From an uncultured Alistipes sp. (GTDB lineage Bacteria > Bacteroidota > Bacteroidia > Bacteroidales > Rikenellaceae), in the NCBI GenBank assembly GCA_900552955.1, contig USBO01000129.1, forward strand, positions 1 to 5,225: a DNA stretch of 5,225 nt, given 5' to 3'. The notes under the pieces are model-generated. The model worked only from the letters and a program-made list of their open reading frames with translations. It made no database searches and was not told the origin of the DNA. Position numbers and translations under genes: made by a program. How positions within the stretch are numbered: the stretch's first letter is position 1; each line of letters opens with the position of its first letter. Below are positions 1 through 5,225 of this stretch, one piece after another.

Positions 1-265
1 CCCGCTCCACGCACCGCTGCACGTAATCGGCCCCGTTGAGCCTCCGCAGCGGATGGAAGATGATCGGATGGTGCGTCACCACCAGATCGCACCCCTCCCG
101 TTCGGCCTCGGCGAGCACCTCTTCGGTGACATCCACCGCCAGCAGCGCGCAGCTCACCTCCCGTTCGGGATCGCCCACCACCAGACCGGCATTGTCGTAG
201 CTCTCCTGCAGCGCGAGCGGCGCGAAACGCTCGATCGCATCGGTGATCTCTCTGATTTTCATCAT
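1..265 (-). CDS. Nif3/DUF34 dinuclear metal-center protein (N-terminal part, truncated by window edge)
   Basis: The first 88 codons of a Nif3-like (DUF34/YbgI) protein are visible; the rest lies beyond base 1. The family forms a hexameric ring with a two-metal site in each subunit. Its reaction is not firmly established, and the common label 'GTP cyclohydrolase I type 2' is doubtful. Recognition rests on the opening KIREITDAIE, the segment QESYDNAGLVVGD (about residues 20-32), and TTHH-type metal motif VVTHHPIIF (about 62-70), whose paired His65-His66 are metal ligands in the family. The following region LNGADYVQRC also fits. Two adjacent ATG codons are possible starts (265 or 262). The second gives the more family-like MKIRE opening, so the extra Met may not be real. 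The stop of the upstream merR gene lies 1 nt before the first ATG, which implies co-transcription and probably coupled translation. The family assignment is secure; the cellular role is not known from sequence. Confidence 0.94.
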   Translation of the reverse strand, partial: MMKIREITDAIERFAPLALQESYDNAGLVVGDPEREVSCALLAVDVTEEVLAEAEREGCDLVVTHHPIIFHPLRRLNGADYVQRCVER

Positions 266-269
266 CTCA
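260..269 (-). promoter_or_regulatory. Stop/start junction merR-nif3 (translational coupling)
   Basis: Read on the minus strand, this stretch is TGAGATGATG. The merR stop TGA is followed after one G by two consecutive ATG codons of the nif3-like gene. There is no room for a separate leader, so ribosomes finishing merR probably re-initiate here. No clear Shine-Dalgarno sequence precedes it, which is normal for Bacteroidota. Coupling is inferred from spacing alone. Confidence 0.6.
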
Positions 270-776
270 GAAAAGCGATTGTTCGTAAAAAGCAAACAGT
301 TCCTTGTGTTCGGGCTCCTCCTTTTTCTTGCGTCCGCGCCGTGCCTTCGGCTGTGCGGCCGGCGTGTCGGCAGATGCCGCCGCTCCGGACGCCGCAGCCG
401 AAGCAGCCGCTGCGGGTGCGTCGGAATCGACCACGATGGCCTCACCTGCGCTCTCCTTCAGCTCGTTACGCACCTCAACCAACTGCGCGCGGATCGCCTG
501 CAGCCGCTCCAGCAGCTCCATGTCGCGCGCCACACCGGGCGTACCGCCCCCCTTCAACGCGCGTCGTGCACCGTCGAGCGTCATCCCGCGCTCCTTGACC
601 AGATGGTAGATCAGCTTGAGGTTCTCCACGTCTTCGGGCGTGAACATGCGATTGCCCTTCTTGTTTTTCTGCGGTTTGAGCACCTCGAACTTCGACTCCC
701 AATGCCGGATCAGCGAGGGGTTGACGTCGAACATCTCCGACACCTCGCCCATCGAGTAGAACAGTTTTTTCGCCAT
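267..776 (-). CDS. MerR-family transcriptional regulator with Ala-rich linker and basic tail
   Basis: A 169-residue cytoplasmic DNA-binding protein. Residues 5-75 form a MerR winged helix-turn-helix: YSMGEVSEMFDVNPSLIRHW is the HTH, KNKKGNRMFTPEDVENLKL the wing, and the following helix ends in KERGMTLDGARRAL. Residues 85-108 (MELLERLQAIRAQLVEVRNELK) look like the usual antiparallel dimer helix. There is no cysteine-containing metal loop and no large ligand-binding domain, so it is not a classical metal or drug sensor. Residues 119-143 are almost entirely Ala with Ser, Pro and Asp. They are followed by the basic cluster KARRGRKKKEE (144-154) and a short aromatic end, FAFYEQSLF. I recognise the head as a form common in Bacteroidota; its targets are unknown to me. 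The ATG at 776 is chosen because the family-like sequence begins directly after it, 18 nt downstream of the methyltransferase stop. The gene is tightly followed by the nif3-like gene. Confidence 0.95.
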   Translation of the reverse strand: MAKKLFYSMGEVSEMFDVNPSLIRHWESKFEVLKPQKNKKGNRMFTPEDVENLKLIYHLVKERGMTLDGARRALKGGGTPGVARDMELLERLQAIRAQLVEVRNELKESAGEAIVVDSDAPAAAASAAASGAAASADTPAAQPKARRGRKKKEEPEHKELFAFYEQSLF

Positions 777-794
777 ATGCCGTAAAATTGATCT
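777..794 (-). other. 18-nt spacer before merR
   Basis: This short AT-rich gap separates the methyltransferase stop from the merR ATG. On the minus strand it contains AATTTTACGGCAT directly before the start. I see no strong Shine-Dalgarno sequence; a purine run AAAGGATAGAGA overlaps the preceding stop codon, too far upstream to be a standard one. An AT-rich stretch immediately before the start is typical of Bacteroidota initiation regions. Confidence 0.5.
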
Positions 795-2153
795 CTATCC
801 TTTGAGTATCCGCAACGAATTCGGATACAAATTGTTGCATCTGCGACCGATGCGTTTGGCGAATCCCAGCGCCGCACCGCCGCACGTCACCAGATTCATC
901 CCTTCGGCGAAACGGCCGGCCGTCACCTCCGCTCGCCGCAGGTAGCACAGCGCCTCGTCGTGCGGCAGCTCGCACACGGCCGTCGCCGCACGGCGCAGCC
1001 CCGTGAAGAGCGCCAGCCCGTGCGCCGGTTTGAGCGCACCTTTGAAGAGCTGCCCCATCTCCACGCCCGACGCGATGACGTTCACCGCCCCCGAGAGCGT
1101 CGCCACCGCCTCCGCCTGCGGCTGCCAATAGCCGTAAAAGGTATCGCCCGCCGCGGCGAAGCGCATCGCCGCGGGCTCCTCGACCCACCGCTCCAGTTCC
1201 TGCACAGCCCGGCGGTCAGCCCACGTCAGCGGTTTGCGCTGCGGTTTGGGCATCCGCCGCCGTTCGCCGTCATCGCGCTTGCGCACCGCCGCAGCGAAAA
1301 ATCCCTCGCCCGCGACCCGATGGGGATAGAAACGGAAGGTCTGAAAATCGCCCTCCGCGCCGCACACGACGCCCCACGCCGGATCGACCGCGATCCGCTC
1401 GGCCGGAACGGTCCGGCCCGCCGCCCACGCCGCAAAGTCGCGCAGCACCCCCTCGTTCTCCGTGAAGTTGAAGGTGCAGGTGCTGTAGATCAGCAGCCCG
1501 CCCGGGCGCAGGGCCTGCCACGCTTCGCGCAGAATACCGCGCTGGCGTTCGGCGCAGAGCGCCACACCGGCCTCGCTCCACTCCGCGCGTGCCTCCGGCG
1601 ATTTGCGGAACATCCCCTCGCCCGAGCAGGGCGCATCGACGGCTACCGCATCGAACCACCCTTCGAGACGGGCGATCCGCGACGGGTCGTCGACCGTCAC
1701 GGCCACGTTGCCCAAGCCCCACTTGCGGACATTGTCCGCCAGCACGGCGGCACGATTGCGCACGATCTCATTCGCCACGACCAGCCCGTCGCGTCCGGCA
1801 AGGGTCGCGTAGAGCGTCGTCTTCCCGCCCGGAGCGGCGCAGAGGTCGAGCACGCGGCTGCCCGCGATTCCGCCGCACGCCGCGACGATGCGGCCCACGA
1901 ACTGCGACGACGCCTCCTGCACATAATAGCGGCCCGCGTGGAAATCGGGGTCGAGCGTAAACGACGGACGGGCGTCGAGCCAGTATCCGTCCGCACTCCA
2001 GCCGATCGGCCGGCCGGAGGGTGCGGCAACACCCTTGACTCGGTTCAGACGCACCGAGACGGGCGACTCGCCCTCCAGCGCACGGCACAGCGCGCCGCCC
2101 TCGGCGGAACCCAGTTCGCGCACGACGCGTTCGACGAAACGTTCGGGCAGCAT
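795..2153 (-). CDS. rsmF: RsmF-like 16S rRNA (cytosine-C5) methyltransferase, NOL1/NOP2/Sun family
   Basis: A 452-residue S-adenosylmethionine-dependent RNA m5C methyltransferase, expected to modify rRNA in the cytoplasm. In order: an N-terminal RNA-binding region opening LPERFVERV, with VSVRLNR near residue 35; a YYVQEASSQ element (about 76-84); SAM motif I, DLCAAPGGKT (103-112); an acidic motif II Glu near 129; motif IV, DAPCSGEGMFRKS (173-185), with Cys176; and motif VI, YSTCTFNFTENE (223-234), with Cys226. Both family cysteines, the attacking nucleophile (motif VI) and the releasing one (motif IV), are present, so the enzyme looks active. The C-terminal part (LFKGALKPAHGLAL and LGFAKRIGRRCNNLYPNSLRI) matches the PUA-like tail of the RsmF type. 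The ATG at 2153 is preferred over an in-frame TTG at 2159 because MLPERF is family-like and the ATG sits 2 nt after the kinase stop. The exact rRNA target (C1407 for E. coli RsmF) cannot be read from sequence. The last 13 codons are unusually AT-rich. Confidence 0.95.
   Translation of the reverse strand: MLPERFVERVVRELGSAEGGALCRALEGESPVSVRLNRVKGVAAPSGRPIGWSADGYWLDARPSFTLDPDFHAGRYYVQEASSQFVGRIVAACGGIAGSRVLDLCAAPGGKTTLYATLAGRDGLVVANEIVRNRAAVLADNVRKWGLGNVAVTVDDPSRIARLEGWFDAVAVDAPCSGEGMFRKSPEARAEWSEAGVALCAERQRGILREAWQALRPGGLLIYSTCTFNFTENEGVLRDFAAWAAGRTVPAERIAVDPAWGVVCGAEGDFQTFRFYPHRVAGEGFFAAAVRKRDDGERRRMPKPQRKPLTWADRRAVQELERWVEEPAAMRFAAAGDTFYGYWQPQAEAVATLSGAVNVIASGVEMGQLFKGALKPAHGLALFTGLRRAATAVCELPHDEALCYLRRAEVTAGRFAEGMNLVTCGGAALGFAKRIGRRCNNLYPNSLRILKG
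806..838 (-). repeat. Two overlapping inverted repeats at the 3' end of the methyltransferase gene
   Basis: In the transcript, GCAACAATT (838-830) can pair with AATTCGTTGC (821-812) with one bulged C, giving nine pairs around an 8-nt loop. That loop contains GTATCCG (828-822), which is perfectly complementary to CGGATAC (812-806) immediately downstream, giving seven pairs around a 9-nt loop. The two foldings share bases. With no nucleotides left to bridge the first stem they cannot easily coexist as a pseudoknot, so they look mutually exclusive. The element ends 29 nt before the merR ATG. The repeats are directly visible; any switching role is inference, and the stretch also encodes the conserved protein tail NNLYPNSLRI. 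Confidence 0.5.
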
Positions 2154-2160
2154 CCTCAAC
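2151..2160 (-). promoter_or_regulatory. Stop/start junction kinase-rsmF (translational coupling)
   Basis: On the minus strand this reads GTTGAGGATG. The kinase stop TGA (2158-2156) is followed by GG and then the rsmF ATG (2153-2151). A TTG overlapping the stop is also in frame with rsmF, but ATG is the more likely initiator. The 2-nt gap implies one transcript and probable re-initiation by ribosomes leaving the kinase gene. Confidence 0.6.
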
Positions 2161-2773
2161 GGTTCGTTACGTCACGCAACCCGTCGATGCGCCGGCAGAT
2201 CTTCTCCAGCACGGCGGGATTCTCCACGAAATCCTCCGTATCCTTGTCGATCACCAGCACCTCTCCGTCGTAAATATCTTTGACCCAGTGCTCGTACTTG
2301 GCATTCAGGCGGCAGAGATAATCCTCGTCGATGTTCATCTCGTAATCGCGCCCCCGCTTGCGGATCTGCGCGATGAGCGTCGGCACACTCGCCTTGAGGT
2401 AGATCAGCAGGTCGGGCCGCGGAATGAATCCCGAACCGAGCCGGAAAATCCCCATATAGGTCTCCAGATCGCGCGTCGACATCAGCCCCATCTGATGGAG
2501 GTTGTCGGCGAAGATATGGGCGTCCTCGTAGATCGTCCGGTCCTGGATGACATTTTCGTCGCCCGCCGAAAGCATGTTGAGCGTCTGCTGGATGCGGCTG
2601 CCCAGAAAGTAGATCTGCAAGTGGAACGCCCACCGGTTCATATCGTTGTAGAAATCGCCGATATAGGGGTTGTTGCTCTCCTCGTAATAGGCTTTGGCGT
2701 CGTAGCGACGGGTCAGAATCTCGGTCAGCGTCGTCTTTCCGCTGCCGATATTACCCGCAATTGCAATGTACAT
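2156..2773 (-). CDS. Deoxynucleoside kinase (dNK/dCK-dGK family)
   Basis: A 205-residue cytoplasmic P-loop kinase that phosphorylates deoxynucleosides at the 5' position using an NTP, the first step of deoxynucleoside salvage. The Walker A loop is GNIGSGKTT (7-15). Glu31 or Glu32 in YYEESNNPYIGDFY is placed like the catalytic carboxylate and substrate-binding segment of the family. Gln53, in HLQIYFLGSR, fits the base-contacting Gln. QDRTIYEDAHIFA (77-89) is the DRS-type motif, here DRT. RKRGRDYE (138-145) is the Arg-rich lid that closes over the phosphates. The length fits bacterial dGK/dAK-type enzymes of about 200-220 residues. Substrate preference (dG, dA, dC or T) cannot be decided by eye. 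The ATG at 2773 puts the P-loop at the usual position near the N-terminus. The start lies 45 nt after the GH3 stop, and the stop lies 2 nt before the rsmF ATG. Confidence 0.95.
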   Translation of the reverse strand: MYIAIAGNIGSGKTTLTEILTRRYDAKAYYEESNNPYIGDFYNDMNRWAFHLQIYFLGSRIQQTLNMLSAGDENVIQDRTIYEDAHIFADNLHQMGLMSTRDLETYMGIFRLGSGFIPRPDLLIYLKASVPTLIAQIRKRGRDYEMNIDEDYLCRLNAKYEHWVKDIYDGEVLVIDKDTEDFVENPAVLEKICRRIDGLRDVTNR

Positions 2774-2818
2774 GGTCGTATGTCGTTATCGTTTTCTTCA
2801 TCGGTTATTCGCTGTTCG
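2774..2818 (-). other. 45-nt spacer between the GH3 gene and the kinase gene
   Basis: This spacer is richer in A than its surroundings and holds six CGA triplets at irregular spacing, including ACGATAACGACATACGACC just before the kinase ATG. I find no good match to the Bacteroidota -7 box TAnnTTTG and no hairpin with a T-run. It could be a leader within one operon or hold a weak promoter; the sequence does not decide. Confidence 0.35.
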
Positions 2819-4339
2819 TCATTCGGTCGCCGTACGCACACCGGCCGCTTCGCCCCGCGGGACCATCGTCGCCAGCACATCCTCCAGCCCGCGGCGGTCG
2901 TTCGACAGTCGCGGCACCTTGTTCTTCCTGCGGCGAAGCATCCAGCGGTCGAACGTCCCCGCCGGCACGACGTGCAGCACGGGCGGCGCCATCGTGCTGC
3001 GGCGCTTGGCCTCGTAGTCGGAGTTGAGCCGCATCAGCTCGCGGTCGAGCGCCCCGGCGAACGTCTCGTACCGCTCCGGCGCCCGATGGAACTCCACGAT
3101 CCACTCGTGCGCGCCGCGCTCCCGCAGCGTCATGTAACGGGGCGCCGCCGTATACTCCGCGACCACGGCTCCCGCAGCAGCCGCAGCGGCCGTCACCGCC
3201 CTCTCGGCATTCTCCATCACCAGCTCCTCGCCGAAGGCGTTGATGAACTGCCGCGTACGACCCGCCACCCGAATCCGGTAGGGGTCGGTCGCGGTGAACT
3301 CCACCACGTCGCCCGGCTCGTAGCGCCACAGCCCGTTGCACGACGAGATGAGCAGCGCATAACGCCCTCCGCGGCGCACCCCTTCGAGCGGCACCACCTC
3401 GTCGCCGTCGCGGAACTCGTAGTAGGTGCCGTAGTCGAGCATCAGCAGCATGTCGTCGCGCGACGCGTCGTCGGCAATGGCGAAGAACCCCTCCGAGGCG
3501 TTGTAGGTCTCCATATAGTGCATCCCGTCCGACGGGATCAGTTCGCGGAACGCCGCACGATAGGGCTCGAACCCCACGCCGCCGTGGGCAAAGAGCTCCA
3601 GCCGCGGCCACACCTCGCACAGGTTGCGCCGCCCCGTGCACTCGACCATGCGGCGCAGCAGCGCCAGGTTCCACGACGGAACGCCGGCGAAGGCCGTGAT
3701 CGGCTCCGAGGCGCACTCGCGGCAGATGCGTTCGACCTTCTCGTCGAAATCGGACAGCAGCGCCGTCGCGCGCCGCGGCGCACGGAACCAGCCGCTCCAG
3801 AAGGGCGTCCGTTCGACGAGCAGCGCCGACAGATCGCCCGCGACGACCCCGTCGTGTGCCGAACAACTGCCGCCCAGCGTGAGGGTCTTCCCCTCGAACA
3901 CCCGCGTCGACGGATACTGTCCGACGTAGAACGTCGCCACGTCGCGCAGCCCCCGCGTGTGGCACCGCCTGAGCGACGCATCGGTCACGGGCAGGTATTT
4001 GCTCCGGTCGGAGGTCGTCCCCGACGACCGCGCGAACCACCGCACCCGCCCGGGCGCCGTCACGTCGCGCTCCCCCGCCAGCATGCGGTCGATGTAGGGC
4101 CGGAACGTGTCGTAGTCGAACCGTTCGACCCGCTGCGCGAACGCCTCGGGCGTGCGGATCTCCTCGAACCCGTAGCGCCGCCCGAACGCGGTGTGCGCGC
4201 ACTCGCGCAACAGCCGTTCGAGCTGCTCGCGCTGCGTGGCCGCGGGATGCCGCCGGAACCGTTCGACGGCACGGCTGCGCAGGGAGAAATAGGTTCGTAA
4301 TATCGTACTCTTGAATGACACCGGAAAGTAATTTATCAA
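2819..4339 (-). CDS. GH3-family acyl-adenylate-forming enzyme
   Basis: A protein of about 506 residues of the GH3 (auxin-responsive promoter) family, in the ANL adenylating superfamily. Plant members activate a carboxylic acid with ATP and join it to an amino acid; the substrates of bacterial members are largely unknown. ATP-binding motif I is SSGTTSDRSKYLPVT (105-119), motif II is YNASEGFF (279-286), and motif III is YEPGDVVEF (340-348). GRTRQFINAFGEEL (360-373) is the hinge region, and KNKVPRLSNDR (472-482) carries the C-terminal lysine region. All core motifs are intact, so it is probably active. No signal peptide or membrane segment is seen; it should be cytoplasmic. The start is uncertain. 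A TAG stop directly precedes the TTG at 4339, and no ATG occurs until residue 86, inside the conserved domain. TTG 4339 has GGAG 8 nt upstream; GTG at 4321 is the other choice and would give 500 residues. The gene lies 62 nt after trkA and 45 nt before the kinase gene. Confidence 0.94.
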   Translation of the reverse strand: MINYFPVSFKSTILRTYFSLRSRAVERFRRHPAATQREQLERLLRECAHTAFGRRYGFEEIRTPEAFAQRVERFDYDTFRPYIDRMLAGERDVTAPGRVRWFARSSGTTSDRSKYLPVTDASLRRCHTRGLRDVATFYVGQYPSTRVFEGKTLTLGGSCSAHDGVVAGDLSALLVERTPFWSGWFRAPRRATALLSDFDEKVERICRECASEPITAFAGVPSWNLALLRRMVECTGRRNLCEVWPRLELFAHGGVGFEPYRAAFRELIPSDGMHYMETYNASEGFFAIADDASRDDMLLMLDYGTYYEFRDGDEVVPLEGVRRGGRYALLISSCNGLWRYEPGDVVEFTATDPYRIRVAGRTRQFINAFGEELVMENAERAVTAAAAAAGAVVAEYTAAPRYMTLRERGAHEWIVEFHRAPERYETFAGALDRELMRLNSDYEAKRRSTMAPPVLHVVPAGTFDRWMLRRRKNKVPRLSNDRRGLEDVLATMVPRGEAAGVRTATE

Positions 4340-4401
4340 CTACGTTACTCCGATCCCTTCATTCGTTCGGGTCGTATTCGGGGCGGCCGAGCCGCCGTCC
4401 G
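4340..4401 (-). other. Spacer between trkA and the GH3 gene, with hairpin and mini-ORF
   Basis: This 62-nt gap contains, in transcript order, a GC hairpin (4396-4382); a six-codon reading frame, ATG AAG GGA TCG GAG TAA (4362-4345), encoding MKGSE; and a TAG stop just before the putative GH3 TTG start. GGAG (4351-4348) lies 8 nt before the TTG. AGTAA (4349-4345) can pair with TTACT (4331-4327), placing the TTG in a loop. No convincing promoter boxes were found. The mini-ORF may be chance. Confidence 0.4.
4382..4396 (-). other. Short GC-rich hairpin after trkA
   Basis: In the transcript, GGCGGC pairs perfectly with GCCGCC across a TCG loop, 5 nt after the trkA stop. No T-run follows; the next bases are CCCGAATACG. 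It is therefore a poor intrinsic terminator. It could slow 3' decay of trkA mRNA or be an accident of high GC. Confidence 0.35.
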
Positions 4402-5225
4402 TCAGTTAAAAAAGTCGCACACGCGCGTCACCGCATCCGGCAGCGCGAAGACCACCACGCGGTCGAACGCCTTGATCTCGGTGCTGCCCACGGCGATCTC
4501 CACCCGGTCGCCGCGCACGATGCCGCCGATGATGACATTCTCGGGCAGCCCCATATCCCTGATCCGGCCGCGCGTGGCAGGCGAGTTGGGTTTGGCGATG
4601 AACTCCATCACCTCGGCATCGCTGCCCGTGAGGTATTTGATCGCCTGCACGTCGGTCGACATCGTGAAGCGGAAGATGTTCGACGCCGTGATGAGTTTCT
4701 TGTTGACGATCGTATCGATCCCCATGCTTTCGGCCAGATTGATGTAATTGAGGTTCTCGACCTCGGCGATCACCTTCTTCACCCCCATGCGGCGGGCCAG
4801 CAGCGCAGCCAGAATGTTGGTCTCGCTGCGCCCCGTGACCGCCAGAAAGGCATCCATGTTGGGCAGCCCCTCCTCGAGCATCGCCTCGGTGTTGCGGCCG
4901 TCGACGTTGATGATGAGCGTCTTGTCGAGCACCTCGGCCAAGCGGTAGGCCTTGTCGGCATTGTAATCGACCAGCTTGATGTTGACCTCGTTCTGCAACT
5001 CGGCCGCCACCTGCACGCCGATGCGCGAGCCGCCCAGAATCATCAGGTTCTTCACCTCGATGTGCGACTGGCCCGAGAGGTCGTTCACCTCGCGCACGGC
5101 ATCCCGACGGGCGATGACATAGACCGTGTCGCCCTCCTCGAAATGCTCCTCGGCGCGCGGGATGATCGTCCGCCCTTCGCGCGTGATGGCCACCGCACGG
5201 TAGCTCAGCTCCGCGTCGCCGTCCG
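4402..5225 (-). CDS. trkA: Trk K+ uptake system peripheral NAD(H)-binding subunit TrkA (C-terminal part, truncated by window edge)
   Basis: The C-terminal 273 residues are visible. The open frame runs off the right edge with no start, and a full TrkA is about 450 residues, so roughly 175 are missing. TrkA is the cytoplasmic ring that binds nucleotides and gates the TrkH/KtrB K+ channel subunit. Residues 1-45 are the end of the first RCK_C domain (VAITREGRTIIPR, then FEEGDTVYVIA). Residues 59-190 are the second RCK_N Rossmann fold: LGGSRIGVQVAAEL (63-76), the acidic strand end KLVDYN (83-88) with Asp86, and TGRSETNILAALLARRMG (130-147). Residues 195-273 are the second RCK_C domain, including NSPATRGRIRDMGLP and ending VCDFFN. 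The Rossmann loop is GGSRIG, with Ser where GxGxxG has its second Gly. A GTG at 5193 could be mistaken for a start, but it falls inside the first RCK_C domain. No trkH follows downstream. Confidence 0.96.
   Translation of the reverse strand, partial: DGDAELSYRAVAITREGRTIIPRAEEHFEEGDTVYVIARRDAVREVNDLSGQSHIEVKNLMILGGSRIGVQVAAELQNEVNIKLVDYNADKAYRLAEVLDKTLIINVDGRNTEAMLEEGLPNMDAFLAVTGRSETNILAALLARRMGVKKVIAEVENLNYINLAESMGIDTIVNKKLITASNIFRFTMSTDVQAIKYLTGSDAEVMEFIAKPNSPATRGRIRDMGLPENVIIGGIVRGDRVEIAVGSTEIKAFDRVVVFALPDAVTRVCDFFN

Noticed and set aside
806..838. The overlapping repeats as a true H-type pseudoknot
   Set aside because: No nucleotides remain between the first stem's 3' arm and the second stem's 3' arm to span nine pairs, so both full stems cannot form together; alternative hairpins are more likely.
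475..1188. A minus-strand frame running from inside rsmF across the spacer into merR, as a possible fusion or frameshift
   Set aside because: Both genes are complete in their own frames with correct starts and stops, so this frame is a GC-driven shadow and no frameshift is indicated.
960..2273. A 437-codon open frame on the plus strand, antisense to rsmF and the end of the kinase gene
   Set aside because: Arg/His-rich low-information product with no motif; the minus-strand methyltransferase has intact catalytic motifs over the same bases.
3161..3205. Ala-run in the GH3 protein (about residues 381-393) as a sequencing or frameshift artefact
   Set aside because: The frame stays intact on both sides, with motif-bearing sequence before it and the family C-terminus after it.
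2805..4202. A 465-codon minus-strand frame overlapping the GH3 gene in another frame
   Set aside because: Composition is Arg/Gly/Ala-rich without domains, a frame shadow of the GH3 coding sequence.
2288..4300. A 670-codon open frame on the plus strand, antisense to the GH3 and kinase genes
   Set aside because: The product is dominated by Arg, His, Pro and Val with no recognisable domain. It mirrors genes with strong family motifs and spans two of them plus their spacer. Long antisense frames are expected in GC-rich coding DNA.
4382..4396. The GC hairpin as an intrinsic terminator for trkA
   Set aside because: Only six pairs and no following T-run; kept as an unexplained hairpin only.
1..5225. 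Mobile elements, CRISPR arrays, tRNA/rRNA genes, toxin-antitoxin pairs or a defence system
   Set aside because: No direct-repeat arrays, terminal inverted repeats, transposase, integrase or nuclease motifs, or structural RNA signatures were seen; nearly all bases are in recognisable housekeeping genes.

Overview
This is a GC-rich segment carrying six protein genes. All are on the minus strand and are transcribed from high to low coordinates; both end genes are cut by the window edges. The gene set and protein sequences point to a Bacteroidota chromosome, and the high GC suggests a Rikenellaceae/Alistipes-like gut lineage. That placement is inference: the strongest clue is the MerR-type regulator, whose 75-residue head I recognise as a form typical of Bacteroidota. 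No tRNA, rRNA, CRISPR array, insertion sequence or phage gene is visible. This looks like core chromosome, not an accessory island.

In transcription order (right to left) the genes are: trkA (3' part of a K+ uptake regulatory subunit); a GH3-family acyl-adenylating enzyme; a deoxynucleoside kinase; an RsmF-like rRNA cytosine-C5 methyltransferase with a C-terminal PUA-like region; a short MerR-family regulator with an Ala-rich linker and a basic tail; and the start of a Nif3/DUF34 dinuclear-metal protein.

Spacing falls into two classes. The kinase stop lies 2 nt before the methyltransferase ATG, the methyltransferase stop lies 18 nt before merR, and the merR stop lies 1 nt before nif3. These four genes therefore look like one translationally linked unit. 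The GH3 gene is separated by 62 nt from trkA and by 45 nt from the kinase gene, and it has no plausible ATG start, so its 5' end is the least certain boundary here.

The genes do not form one obvious pathway: they cover K+ transport, acyl activation, deoxynucleoside salvage, rRNA modification and regulation. I see no convincing new multi-gene system. The items most worth a second look are overlapping, mutually exclusive inverted repeats in an unusually AT-rich end of the methyltransferase gene just before merR; the bacterial GH3 enzyme of unknown substrate; and the bipartite tail of the MerR protein.
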